This document shows, piece after piece, positions 10,491-22,268 of a stretch of DNA of 30,511 bases; the stretch's first letter is position 1, and each line of letters begins with the position of its first letter. The notes under the pieces are model-generated. The model was not told where the DNA came from and did not search any database. It saw nothing but the letters and a program-made list of their open reading frames with translations. Location of the stretch: positions 1-30,511 of the forward strand of contig LSSL01002947.1 in the NCBI GenBank assembly GCA_001953115.1. The letters are read 5' to 3'. Position numbers and translations under genes: made by a program. The DNA comes from Smittium mucronatum (taxonomy: Eukaryota; Kickxellomycota; Harpellomycetes; Harpellales; Legeriomycetaceae).

Positions 10491-13400
10491 TTACATTGAT
10501 GAATCAATTCCCAATGCCCTATTTATTGCTCTTTGTGTCTCCATTATAGTCAAGGAGAGGAGAACAGGTAAATAATCGGTATTTACAATGGACTCATCAA
10601 ATAGGGGTCCAGAGTTCTAAGTAAAAAATTTAAAATTATTAATTTTATGAGTTGTAAAAAAATCCAAATGAATATTAAAACTCGATATCTGAGATACCAA
10701 ACCAATATTTAAAAGTGTTTACCGAAAATACGTAATCGGAATCGGATTGGTTAGAGCTGTAAATTATTTTTTTGATATGAACAAGTGAATCGCCAACGCT
10801 TTCAATGGGGCTAATTATATAAAAAACCCACAAGGGATACGCCCTTTCAACATGGTCCAAATCATTATTGAAGTTTCCGTTCCATAAATTATTGATTGAG
10901 AAACTGGCTGTTGTAGCGATACTGTTGGAATCTAAATCGAATTTACTATGTGTTTTAGATGAATCCTTGAAACCCTCAAAATACAAATCAAGACTGTTAA
11001 TTCCAGTTATAGCCTCATTTTGCAATCTGAGAATAAAATGCAAAAGATCCATCGATTGGTGGCCATCATTTTTTGAATAAAAGATGAACTGATTGGAGCC
11101 CAATGCTGATGTTTGCTCTGCGGGGAAATATTTAATTTTGTACCCAAGAGATCTCGGTAAACTAAATACTCTTTCACCAACCTTATAAGAGGCATTGATG
11201 CTATCAATAGACAATCGAGATAAATTTTTGCATAACTCAACATAAACAGATGGCGGATCTTCATCTTTAGTCTTTTGCAGATCTATCAGTTGAATCCCTA
11301 CATTAATATCAAGTGTAGGAGCTAAGGTTTTGATATCATCAATCATAAAACTAGATTCCAGATCAAGTTTCACTTTGTAAGCTTTTTGATTTGCTAAAAA
11401 TATGGGTAATCTATAAAGGTTCATTTTCCCTTGCTGCTCTAACACTAAATCTTTCCCTATTGACTGGAAATCATTAGGTGTGCTGCTTTTGTTTGAGAGG
11501 TTTAGTTTTTCAGACGTTTTAGAAATAAAATCCCCTAAAAATTGAACTTCTGAAAGATATTTTTGGTCTAAGGAATTTAAATAATCCTCCATATTTGGGG
11601 ACTTTTCTTTATCGAATTGGAGTGTTCCATTTATAGTGTTATTTTGGTGTGGAAATTTTTTCTCGGGGTGGAAAGTTGGAGAGACAATGGGGGAGGATAT
11701 GAATTTTTTTTCAGTTTCCAGCTCGGATGAAAGAGAATCATTTGAAAGTCCATATTTAAAATGAAGATGGGATGTATTCCCTTCTATACCTGGGCTTTTT
11801 ATTGAAAAATTGTCACGAGAAGAGTTGGAGTTATCAAACATAGCAGACTTCTGGAGAATGTTTACAAAGTCGTTTTCGTATATTGAAGATAAATAGCTAT
11901 CTTCCGAAGAGAGCTCTGGAACCTTCACTGTGTATGGGTGGGACCCAAATGGGCTGTGGACTTCTATTGAATATTCATTATTATCAAGTTTAATAACACG
12001 GAAAAGGGTTGATGATTCTTTGTAATAGTAATATTCTGTTTTAGGAGGGGTTTGTCCATAACTGTAATTGGAAATTTCATTCAGTTTATTGTACTTTGGA
12101 TCATTAAACAAACCCGAGCTTCTTGGATCTGGAGAAGGCCAGGTACAATCCAAAGAATATCCCAAATAAAGTTGATTTAGGAAGTTGGAAAATTCTATTA
12201 TGGTGCGATATAAATTAAAAACTGATCTTTGAGAGGCATCCGTAGGATCAAATATGTTTTCGTTTTTGAAACTGATGTTTGTATCATTAGAAGGATTAGT
12301 GATATATTTATCAATATAGTCAGAAAAAGACTTGGCCTCAATATCTTCTTCTTCAATTACCTCAAGAACTTCAGGGCTAGTGGAAGTCTGGTCTCCAAAG
12401 TGAGTTTCTGCAGCTTTAATCGCATCTCCAACCATTCTCCTGGCCATTTTAACTCTGTTAGAATTAAAGAAGCTTTTTTTCTTGGGATAAATTTGACCAT
12501 CTGAAACTTGAGAAGATGTTTCTTTAGTAGAATATGGCTTTAAAGACTGCAATTCTGAGTCGAGATTAATTTCCTCTGAACTTTGCCTTTGTTTCGAAAG
12601 ATCGCTAGACGGTTGAGATGTCTTTGATTCTGTTTTTTTGATTAAATTTCCATTTTCATTAACAGTATCGGGAAACTTAAATTCTGGTATCATCCGATAT
12701 TCGTCAGGGTTAAGCATATCTGGATGCACATTAAGATCTATAACAGTATTAATTTCCATTGATTTCTTCCAAATTTTGGATATCTTTTCTGACATAACTG
12801 GACTATTAGTTAGCCAAGGGTTTTGGCAGATCCACCATCTCATACACTCTAGAATTTCGGTCAAAATCTGAATATATGTATCCTAAGATGAAATATTTTT
12901 AAATTTTAATCAAAAATAAGATTGTGGCCAATTGTTATAAAAAAGTAATTTATAGTAAAAAAAATAGATATTAATAATAAAAGAATTACCTGAATATCAA
13001 GATCGATTAAAGCGAAAAAGGAATCATGCAATTCAGTCAATACTTTTGTCGCCAGATATTCTTCAATTCCATTTTTTAGAACAATGGACATTTGCCGTAG
13101 CCCTCGTAGTATATTTAATTCAAGTTCAGTGGGTGCTTTTTCATGTGATAGCTATCAATTTATGTTATAAGCAAATTTTAAAATATTCATTTTGTATCTA
13201 TCACTAAAAAAAGTTTGGAGAAAAAAATGTGGCACTGACCTCAGATAGTAGAAGTTCAACACATCTGATACACAGTTCATTTGATTTTTGAGGATCTTGC
13301 ATAGACAGTGTTATAATTGAGTTTACAAGTAACCCCATGTTTTTCATATTGGTTTCGGATGAGATAGACAGAAGGAGATCAGGCAGTAAAAGCTCATAAA

Positions 13401-16400
13401 CCTAGAATATGAATTTTTTTGTGGTAAAAGTAAAAGGCGAAATATTTTTTTAATGAAAAAAATAGTGTTATTTCCAAGCAAATAAAAAAATACAGAAGAA
13501 TGAAAAGTTGTTATTTTTTTTAAGAGTACCTCTTCAAGATTTTTAGGGGCATTCGATTCAGCATTTGAATTGAGATCATTAAAAAATCGAAGGCTAAAGT
13601 CAAAAGAAACAGTATCTGGTTGAGCTGCTATCAGCCCATTTTCCATAGGTCTATATGTAGGGGAGTCATTTCGAGAAGAAGTATCTAAATTTTGAATGGA
13701 ATAGTTAAAAAGAGACTCTATGTTTTCATTAGGCACTGTAGTATTTGGGATAGTTAGAACTGATTGAGCTTCAAGGGATTGAGTAACTGAAATTTCAGAA
13801 ATCCGTGATAAGTTATTAGTAGAATTAAGATCGGTAGTTTGCTGAGTATCTGAGTCGGGAGAATTCTCAATCAGCATTGAGTGGACTGCTCTGGAACTAA
13901 CAGCATCATTGATATATGGATCCTTTATAATGGAGTTGACCAGTTCTACATGAGGGTTAGTTTGAGAAAGCACGAGCAATAAAGAAATGACGTGAGCAGA
14001 GCTGAATCGAATTTTGTCGGGGCTAATAGATACTTTTAACGCTGGGGATATCTAATTTTTTTTTTAAAAAAAGGATGCATTTGTAACGAATACAAAAATT
14101 AAAAAAATGTTTTATTAAACAAATATATAGAAATATATATATAAGCTTACGGTAGGGATAATCTGCTGTACAGAAAAAGTGTAATCCCAAATAAAAGATC
14201 TAATTCCTGGAAAATCAGAAATAAGCAAATCCTTGCCATTAATTAAAACAGATTGCAAACTGTCAAGGTTGTTAAATGCCTAATCAAATAAAAGTATTTT
14301 TATAAGAATAAGGACTTAAAAACGAATCAAAGACAAACGATAAAAGGAGTTAATGTATCAAGGCAAAAATACCTCTCTGAGAACAAGATAAAACGTGTCT
14401 AGGTATTTCTGATGTGGCATTTCATTTAAAGAATACGCTCTACTGAAAATTTCACACAGCATAGAAATAGCCAGAATTCGAGCTTGAGAGGCACTAAAAT
14501 GGGCGATATAATTTGAAAAATTGATAGTTTGTTAAATAAATCTGGAAAATAATATCAAACTGGATTAAAGAAAGTAAATTTAATTACGTATAGGTTCTGG
14601 AATGCATTTTCAAGACAGCACCAAACAACTGATCACCAATCATATCCAGTATTGTATTACTGCTAGGTCCTTGAATATAAGTTTGATATTTCTAAAGTTT
14701 AAAATGAAAAAGACTTTAATTATTGAAGGAAAAAATGTAAAAAAGTGGCTGTTATATTAGGATAAGAAACAAAAACAATTGCAAGATTAAAAGTTTACAA
14801 TGTCTAATTTCTTGTTGATTAAAGTGTAATCTAGCTCGATAAGTTCGCGAGTGATAGTGGAAAGACCCTATATAAAAAAAAAAAAATTCAATAAGCTGTA
14901 ACGCAAATTTAATTTTATATAGTTTTAATTACATTAACAGCAGCCATGAAACTGTCATCATTGAGCAAATGAATTGATTGGATTAAGTCTAGAATTTACA
15001 GAGAATGAAAAAATGTAAGGAAAAATTATTTTTTAATGAAAATTTGCTGTTAATAAAATATTTGTGTAGCTATAAATATATTAGTAGCTGTGATGATATA
15101 TAAATTATGAAAACAAACTTAGTAATCTAGGCCAGGTAAACAATATATATGAATCGGTAAGATCAAGTTTGATTAAACGATTGACCCTATAAATATAATG
15201 ATAAGAAATGTTGAAAGGAAGACAGAGGGGAAAAAAATTCAGCCTGTTAAAACAAAATATTAGAAAAGATATTAAGTTCATTACCCAAGTTCGAGGACAA
15301 GAGAGCCAGTTCCCACTCTTGGATCATTATCATATAATACTCGGCATGACCTTCGGGTGAAAGAAACTGAAGCGGTGGAAACGTCAGTAACGACTTGAGG
15401 GCGATGAGTCCAAAATTTAATTCTATGCTATATTAGCAGGAGAAAAAAAACGATTAATATTTTTTGAGTGTAATTTTATTTCTGGGAGAGCAGGGATGGG
15501 AGGAGATAACTTAAAAGCAAGTAGATGAAAATAAGAGATAAAATGGTTGAGATTGTTAAAGAAGTTGCCTACAATTAATGTATTCCACATTTGATCGTCA
15601 ACAGTTTCAGTTCTGAACCAGACTTCGAAAAAATTCTATGAAATGAAATGAAATGAAAAAAAACATCGGATTATTTACGTGAATGGGCGAGTAGAGATAT
15701 GAAATAAAAAAATGATGCGTGTATAGAATTATTAATATCGAACAAACATACCTTCATCAAAAGCTCACTGATAGATGATCCAACTCCCGTCCACATTGGG
15801 TCTGAGAGACGATGAATTCTTTCGAGTTCAAGAACTTCTTCGAATTCATTTCCTTGTTTAAGACAAAAATCTGCCACACCGGTTATACATTTGACGACAG
15901 ATTGTATTATGGTTTTACGCCATTTTGAGTTTGAGTTGAGGCGAGTAAGCACGGTAAATATCATTAGAACCTGTTTAAGCAAATCGATATATTTTTCAAT
16001 GGGAGTATATATTTGCTTATTGGGAACTTCTTCGGTTTGAGAGGCTGGATAAGTAATGGATGGCTGTTTGCTATCCGGTTTTGGTATTTGGGACTTAATG
16101 GCCAACAATCCGCGTTTTAGCTTTGAGTTTGTGACTATTGGTTCTACAAGGATTTCTGGCTCTACTTGAGGGACCAGTATTGGTGGTTTAATATCAGTAC
16201 TTTTGGCACCAGTTGTACTGTAAGGACGAGGATTGAACAATAGTACCAACTCGAATATAATTTTCTAATTAAAAAATAGAAGGAAAGAGTGGTTTTTTAA
16301 AATAAGAAAAAAAAGTTGAAAAACTTGACTATTTAAGGTTATACCAAAAGAATCATTTTTTTTAAAAAAAATTAAGGGTTAAAGTAAAATAGACAAAGAA

Positions 16401-16838
16401 TCAATACCTTCAAGAAACCATCAATATCTTCGGGTTCCAAAAATTTCGGCCTTAGTTCGGGTTTTAATAACCACATTTGATATACGTCCACGGAGAGACT
16501 AATGGTATTCACAAATTCTATCGGGAGTAAAAGACCTTGTAGGAGTAGGGCATGAGCCCAATCGAATTGAGCTTTCGTTGAAAAGTGATCGGATTTGGCA
16601 TTCTCATTCTTTAGCAATGGCAATAAACCCAACAGCATTTGGTTTACGTTCCCTGGTGGTAAGCCGGATAGAAGTTTGTCATCTATAATAATGAAACGAA
16701 GGTTGTTAGAAACTTATATGGAAAGAAACTATATACTCTTTGTGGATTTCAGCTATGAATAAATTTTTTAGTAAAATAATTACATTCTTTTTCTTGGGAA
16801 TCGATCAGGCCGATGTGATACAGCCATTCAAGCCCCAT
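10491..16838 (-). CDS. RalGAP subunit beta-like protein (tuberin/RalGAP family), 16 exons
   Basis: Predicted exons, all phase-consistent: 16784-16838, 16408-16682, 15752-16264, 15573-15635, 15285-15427, 15119-15186, 14933-14988, 14799-14867, 14588-14691, 14373-14493, 14151-14279, 13530-14051, 13240-13401, 12990-13151, 10723-12882, 10491-10616. They total 4728 bases and 1575 residues, against about 1500 in animal RalGAP-beta. The start MGLEW aligns with the family's M-x-x-EW start. Landmarks in order: a VDVYxxWLL block (about 75-90), FWTHRPQVV (about 307-315), LFTWPRLL, SSNTILDMIGDQLF, and the C-terminal Rap/Ran-GAP-like segment (about the last 230 residues) with FIFYSKND and GPLFDESIVNTDYLP. 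Residues about 570-650 and 850-990 are low-complexity Ser/Asn/Glu linkers. In animals the beta subunit is a non-catalytic partner of RalGAP-alpha, acting on Ral-like small GTPases. The catalytic Asn loop (HIGND in alpha and tuberin) is not seen here either, which fits beta. The fungal GTPase target is unknown. Confidence 0.85.
15638..15657 (-). repeat. Four-copy pentanucleotide repeat at an intron acceptor
   Basis: (ATGAA)4 on the plus strand reads as (TTCAT)4 on the gene strand. It is directly followed by the AG acceptor (15637-15636) of intron 3 of the RalGAP-beta-like gene, so it forms the pyrimidine-rich tract of that acceptor. Confidence 0.7.
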
Positions 16839-18037
16839 GCTAGCAAGAATATTATAATAATGTTGAAGCCTCTAGGAAGTAAATTTTACCAGAAAGAAAT
16901 ATACAAATAGGTTTTGAGCGACGAAAGTTTGGATTCTTTTTAGGACTTAGCAGCGAGCTGGGATGGATAATGTTGTGACTTGGTGGGTGGAGTGTGGGGG
17001 TGGGAGAAATACGTGGGTGTCAAAGAAAAAACCTTAAATCTTTAAAGGGGTATGAGGGAAAATTATATAGATCATAAAAACGACACCAACAAGTTTGCTA
17101 ATATAATTTGCATGATCATATTGTGTTTTTGAGCGAAACTTTACAATTTAATAATTTCAGTACTTTATGGCGAATTTTTAATAATGAAAAAAACGACTGG
17201 GATATTTTTGACGGCATTTTTCTGATTTCGTAATGTAGATCGACTTTTGCCGATGGTTGATACTCTATTTCTATTGGACACTATATCATAATTGCGGTGG
17301 TTTAGACGATACACTTAAAATATTGGCTATTACTATTAATAAATTTGTTGTGTTTGCCAAAGGCCAACTTGCGCTTATGAATATTGTTTATTTGTAATTG
17401 GAATTCGTGAAAAATAACCCAGCGTATCAGCTAATAATTGTAATGTAAGTCATCTAAAAAGTCTAAATATCCTCAAAACTGTAAAGAGCAGTAAGCTGAT
17501 TTAACAGTCTTTCATTTTATCTAGTTTGGGTCACAGCCTCATTAAGTCCAAATTCAATCATACTGTTTATTACTGGCTTTAAATCCCATAATAGCCCCAA
17601 TTCGAAAACCTACAAGATTCAAGGAGCCAATTGTGAATAAATCAATATCATAATGCTCAGAAACTCTGATAATTTGGGATTATCTGCGTTTGCTTTTCTC
17701 AATACCAAATTTGTGCATCCAAACCAAAAAAAGAAATAAGTAGCTGATTTTTCTTCATATTTGAGCGTAAAATACATAATGATTTTATTCAGGGGCTTTG
17801 TAAACACTGAAAACATAAGTTTATTGGATGCATTTGTATTTTTATAACAAATTTAGCTGGATGAAGAATTTACATTAATTGAGTAATGTTTTGCTATTTG
17901 TAATTCCAATATATTTCTTTAAAATTGTATTTAGTTGGTAGATTGAAATCTTTGCAAATCTTGATATACACGAATAGAAACAAAATATAATTTAGCTTTT
18001 ATCACAGAACTCCATTCAAATAATATTCTGCCCCCTT
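16839..18037. other. Upstream region of the RalGAP-beta-like gene
   Basis: There is no gene in this stretch. A G-rich run on the plus strand (16982-17004, containing GGTGGGTGG and GGGGGTGGG) lies about 145 bases upstream of the ATG, so the gene strand is C-rich there. It is the only such tract near a start in the window and is the best candidate promoter element. A TAG acceptor-like site just upstream of the ATG, near 16874, would allow an intron in the 5' leader. An open frame at 17619-17816 on the minus strand looks fortuitous. Confidence 0.45.
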
Positions 18038-18208
18038 TTAACCCTTTCAGGGCCGATGGTACAAAAAATGGCCTCCCTTTTTTGTTCAATGTTTTCACCA
18101 GACTAATACCATTTGTATACTATTGGATAAATCAAGAAAATTGGCCAATTGAAATAGTCAATAAGCGCCAATGGGAGTGAGGTACAAAGCTAGGCCCGGA
18201 AAGGCTAA
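18038..18208. mobile_element. Candidate piggyBac-like MITE
   Basis: The left end reads TTAACCCTTTCAGGGCC (18038-18054). The right end, read on the opposite strand from 18208, is TTAGCCTTTCCGGGCC. Both tips thus start with TTAA or the one-base variant TTAG, followed by CCCTTT/CCTTT and GGGCC. Further in, GGTAC or GTACC also recurs near both ends. PiggyBac-type elements insert at TTAA and often have terminal repeats starting CCC. About 170 bases without coding capacity fits a non-autonomous miniature element. The imperfect right end suggests an old copy. Confidence 0.5.
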
Positions 18209-19276
18209 ATACCGCCAGGTCCTGAACTTTTTACTTGTGCGATCTGAATCAATAATGCCTGAATAACCAAAAATATACCCACATCTGTAACGATTTATTT
18301 GTTTATTTTTACAGAAAGTTTGATCTTCGCAATAATTCCTAGGGGTTTCATCTCACTTTTGAGATTACTAGTTTTATACCCCCTTGTGGGCTCAAAAAAG
18401 TTATTGAACTCACATTTGTTCAATCTCGCGCTTTCTACTCGTATTTGTAACAAAATAACATAATAAGCAATTTGAATTCAAAATCGGAGGTTTATATTAA
18501 CTGAAAACTGAATTTAATTTATGACCTGTCTATCTTGCAAGGACTCAAGAAAAATCAACTAATGTACAAAGACAATAAAGATTTCGTGTACCCATATCTA
18601 ATTTTATTTCAGGGTCCTTGTAGTTATGAATTAACCTTTTTTTTTTTCACTCTATGAACTACCTATCTCCTAAATTATTTTCTGGGGCAGGCAATTTAAC
18701 TCCAAGCTGAATAAATCATATTGAGCAATCCCTACCTACTATTGTGTTTATTACTTTTGCCCTAGTATTGCAAATTATATAGATAACCGTTGTTAAAATT
18801 TGGGGAATGGTGGTGGCGGTAATTAACCTTTGACCGGCAAGTTCTAAAAAATAATTAATAGAAACTATCAAATCATTTTTTTATTGATTTACAATAGTCT
18901 AATATCTTCTTAAAAAAACAAAATTCACTACGCTTATTAGTATCGGGATATTATTATATGAAGTTTCGTCAAACATTTTTGTAAACCTTTTATTGAGACT
19001 TTTGATTTTTTTAAACATTTGGATACTCTCATATATAATATCTTTTTTGTAAAACTGAATTGGTTTTTAGAAAAAATAACTTTTGGATTTACGATGAGAT
19101 AAAAATGTGATAATTTTAAAAAGTAATAATTTACACAAGACGTGTAACTCTATATTCAATATTTTTAAATAAGGAAAGATAATTGCGATCATATTTGAAA
19201 AACAAAATGAAAAAGCCCCATAATACAATAGAACTAAGGTAATAATAGGACCAATGTTATACTAGATAATTATATC
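18209..19276. other. A+T-rich spacer downstream of ZW10
   Basis: I see no gene here. It should include the 3' untranslated region of the minus-strand ZW10-like gene that ends at 19277. Confidence 0.5.
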
Positions 19277-22268
19277 CTAGTTCCCGGGGCTAAGTATGGA
19301 AAGCGCCTTATCTCTTTTCTCAGAGTCTTCAAATAGCGTCAAAATTAGAGACGATATTATACTTCCGCTTTTCTCGCCATTAATATTATCATCAAAGCAG
19401 TCAAATAACCCCACTTGGTACCTACTAACAATTTCTGATATGCTTAGAATCATAATATCGGCTATTTGTTCGAATTTAAGCGCAATCGGAACATATCTCT
19501 CAGGTAGGTTTTTTGATGTCCCAGCTTGACTGCTTTCGTTCATATCAGAATCGTCGTATTTGAGTAAATGAGAAGTCTTTTCAAGTACAGATTTACATAT
19601 TTTATTTAAAGATTCAGAGTCAGATGCTGATATATATTCCAAACTTAGTATTCCATTAAATAATATCTCAAACAACTTATTCACTAACGACCCTATAATT
19701 ACATTGTAGATATGATTCGTAGTAACGTTCTAAAAAAATAACAGGAATCACAATTAGTAATTTTATAGGAATATAATAAAACTGATTTCTTGTAAATAAA
19801 AAAAATACCTCTGGGCTATTTAAAGAGCTTTTAACATTATTTACAAAAAATACGGACTTTTCAATAAAACTATCTATTTTTCTTCTTTTTTCTTTGCTAG
19901 ACGAACCAAGAAGGCCATCTACAGTAAAATAGAAGGCTTCAATTTCCCTCCCTAGTTTATTAATAGTTTCAACAAGAACATTCATACCAAAACGCATCAA
20001 AAAACTTAAAGCATCAAATTTAGGGAATTCATCATTTCTTTCGCTTGGATCAATTGTTGAATCTTTGTGAATGTTATTACAAAGAGAAAACAGTATCTTT
20101 GTATGGTGAGAGATGAAATTACAGTCATTAAAATAAATAACTTTTAGTAGCACTACTTTACCAAAATTGGATTTATTTGATTCATATCTCAAAGATGCGA
20201 ATATTTCGATTATTGAAGATGCATTTGATACGAATAGAGAACATTGTTGGGGTTTATCAGCGGGCCCATTGAATGATAAATCGAAGAGATTATATAACTG
20301 CTGAACCAAATTCACTGTTGATAAACTAATTAGACAATTAGGAAATTGAGGGACGGATACACCATTGTCTTTGGATATCAAGTTAGACACAGATGATGGC
20401 ATATCCAAATCGATAAGCTCTACTGGAGTATCTTTGTAATGGTCGTCAAGAACGGATTTTCTAACAGATTCGAGGATGGAGTTAATCTTATGTTTGATGA
20501 AGTGTGATCTTGCTGTTAAGGAAAAATCTGTAAACGGGTTTGAGTTTTGAGAAATTATTCCCATATCAACCAATTCAGTCTCCAATATAGACGAGTCGAC
20601 TTTTAAATTCTCCCATTCATCAGCTTGAAATGATGAATTCTCAGCATCAAAAAACTTAATTATTATTTTTGACCAAATTGGGTTTTTGGAATCCAACTTC
20701 ATTATATCTCCAACAAAAGAGCCCGGACTATGTGGAAATATGAACTCCTTCAAATATTTGGAAAACTCTAGTAAAAAGCTATGGATTTTCAAGTGGTTAT
20801 CTGAATTACTTTGGGATGTTTGACAGAAATCTATAATGAATCTAGATCCAAGTACTTTGGTGTCTTTTATTTGCTTTTCGGATAAAGACTGAATGATTGA
20901 AGCAATAGCTGAGTTGTGTATGGAATTGATTATTGACTCCCGATATCCAATTAGTTCAGAAGACATAATAATATCATTAATGGTACTCTCTAAAATAATT
21001 ATAGCGATTTTTAACAACAATTAGACAAAGATTTTAGAAATTAAAGGTTGGTACCATTTATAGATACATCCAATGATATTTGGTGGCTACTCTTTTCGAT
21101 ATTAAGACCTTCTAATAAATATTTTTGAGAGTTTTCATGAATATGTAGCTTTGCGTCGGATATACGGTTCTAAAATAGAGAATCGTATGTGAGAAATCAA
21201 CATCAAATTATTAATAAAAAAAGATATCAATAAAAGGAAAGAAGGGGGTAATGGCTTCGTATGGGTACCTGCAGTATAAAATAGATATCCGTTCCTTCAA
21301 GAGAAGAATGAGATAAAATGGATTCCTATTATTTATAAGAAGCATGATTTTAAATTAAAAAAATGTAATTTAATTGTAAAATTGAAGAAGCATGATCAAG
21401 TTAATTACAGCAAGTTTTAAGGATTTGGAAGCCGAAGTAAACTCCTTATTGCGTATCGATACATCTGATTCATTTATTGAGGAGTGTATCTTTTTGAGTT
21501 CTTTGAGAGCATCAGTAATTAAATCTTTGGATTTTAATTCTGATTCAAGTTTAGATTTTTTTAACTTAATAGCCAGGAATTCAGATTCTATTGAGTTCTA
21601 GTATTGATATAGAAATTAAGATCTCTTTAATGAATAAAACCCGAAATAAAAAAATATTGATTATTTTGGCAATAACTAAGAGAAAAAATGATACCTCGTC
21701 AGAAGCCCATTGCTGAACCAATTTATCCAATTCATCTGACATGGATAAGATTTTTTGGTACAATTTTTCTGTATCACTTTTTATATCTACGTAAGTTTCG
21801 TTGTCTAATTGAATAAGTTTCTTTAATTCGATCTGTTAAAAAAGATTATATATAATTGAAAGTTAAAAATCAAAAAAAAAATTTTTGGCTTTCTAAAAAA
21901 AAAGGGGGGGGGGGTAGAACTAAAATGAAAGTAAATGAAACCTTCTTGGTAGTGATATCATTTTCAAGACGAGAAACTATTGTTTTTATATCCGAATTCG
22001 GGATGGGAGAAGAAAGTGCCACATCTTTATCAATTGAAGACAGATCTGGGATATGACATTTAATTAGGATCAAAAGGGATTTAGAATTGAACAAAGGAAC
22101 ATAAAAAAATAGAAAGAAAGAAAAGGGCGCAATTTGATTTCAGACAAGGCATGATAGGAGAAATTGGAAAATTAGTTTAAAGTATTTCAGAAAAAGACTA
22201 GTACCATTTGCGGGATTCTCTAGAAAATCGAAGAGGGCTTCAATATTTGGTTGACTCGATTGATTCAT
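19277..22268 (-). CDS. ZW10/Dsl1-type vesicle-tethering protein, 8 exons
   Basis: Predicted exons, all phase-consistent: 22205-22268, 21942-22045, 21695-21832, 21409-21597, 21269-21325, 21055-21169, 19809-20989, 19277-19729. They total 2301 bases and 766 residues, close to animal ZW10 (about 780). The N-terminal 165 residues are helical and charged with heptad-like spacing (SRLENDI, IELKKLIQLDNETY, KSKLESELKSKDLITDALKELKK split by introns), as in the ZW10 coiled-coil part that binds its tethering partners. The middle block FPNCLISLSTVNLVQQLYNL and the C-terminal IYNVIIGSLVNKLFEI, RYVPIALKFEQIADIM and SLILTLFEDSEKRDKAL follow ZW10's C-terminal helical region in order. In fungi the family acts in the ER-bound Dsl1 complex, tethering COPI vesicles returning from the Golgi. 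The kinetochore role (RZZ complex) is known from animals. The full-length match makes the assignment firm; exact exon edges are inferred. Confidence 0.87.
21904..21914. repeat. Run of eleven G in a ZW10 intron
   Basis: Preceded by nine or more A. On the gene strand it is a C run inside intron 2 (21833-21941), between the donor at 21941 and a run of T. It is prone to slippage and does not affect the coding sequence. Confidence 0.7.

Noticed and set aside
10440..10496. Extra exon after the RalGAP-beta-like stop, since ATGTAAGT looks like a donor and a TTATTAG acceptor follows
   Set aside because: The intron would be only 23 bases and would add a Phe/Leu-rich tail not found in the family.
15285..15573. 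GC-AG intron between exons 4 and 5 of the RalGAP-beta-like gene
   Set aside because: It gives an open frame but loses the FWTHRPQVV block; the ordinary GT-AG junction keeps frame and matches the family, so it was preferred.
17619..17816. 65-codon minus-strand open frame between the two minus-strand genes
   Set aside because: No splice-compatible extension joins it to either neighbour, and it resembles nothing known.
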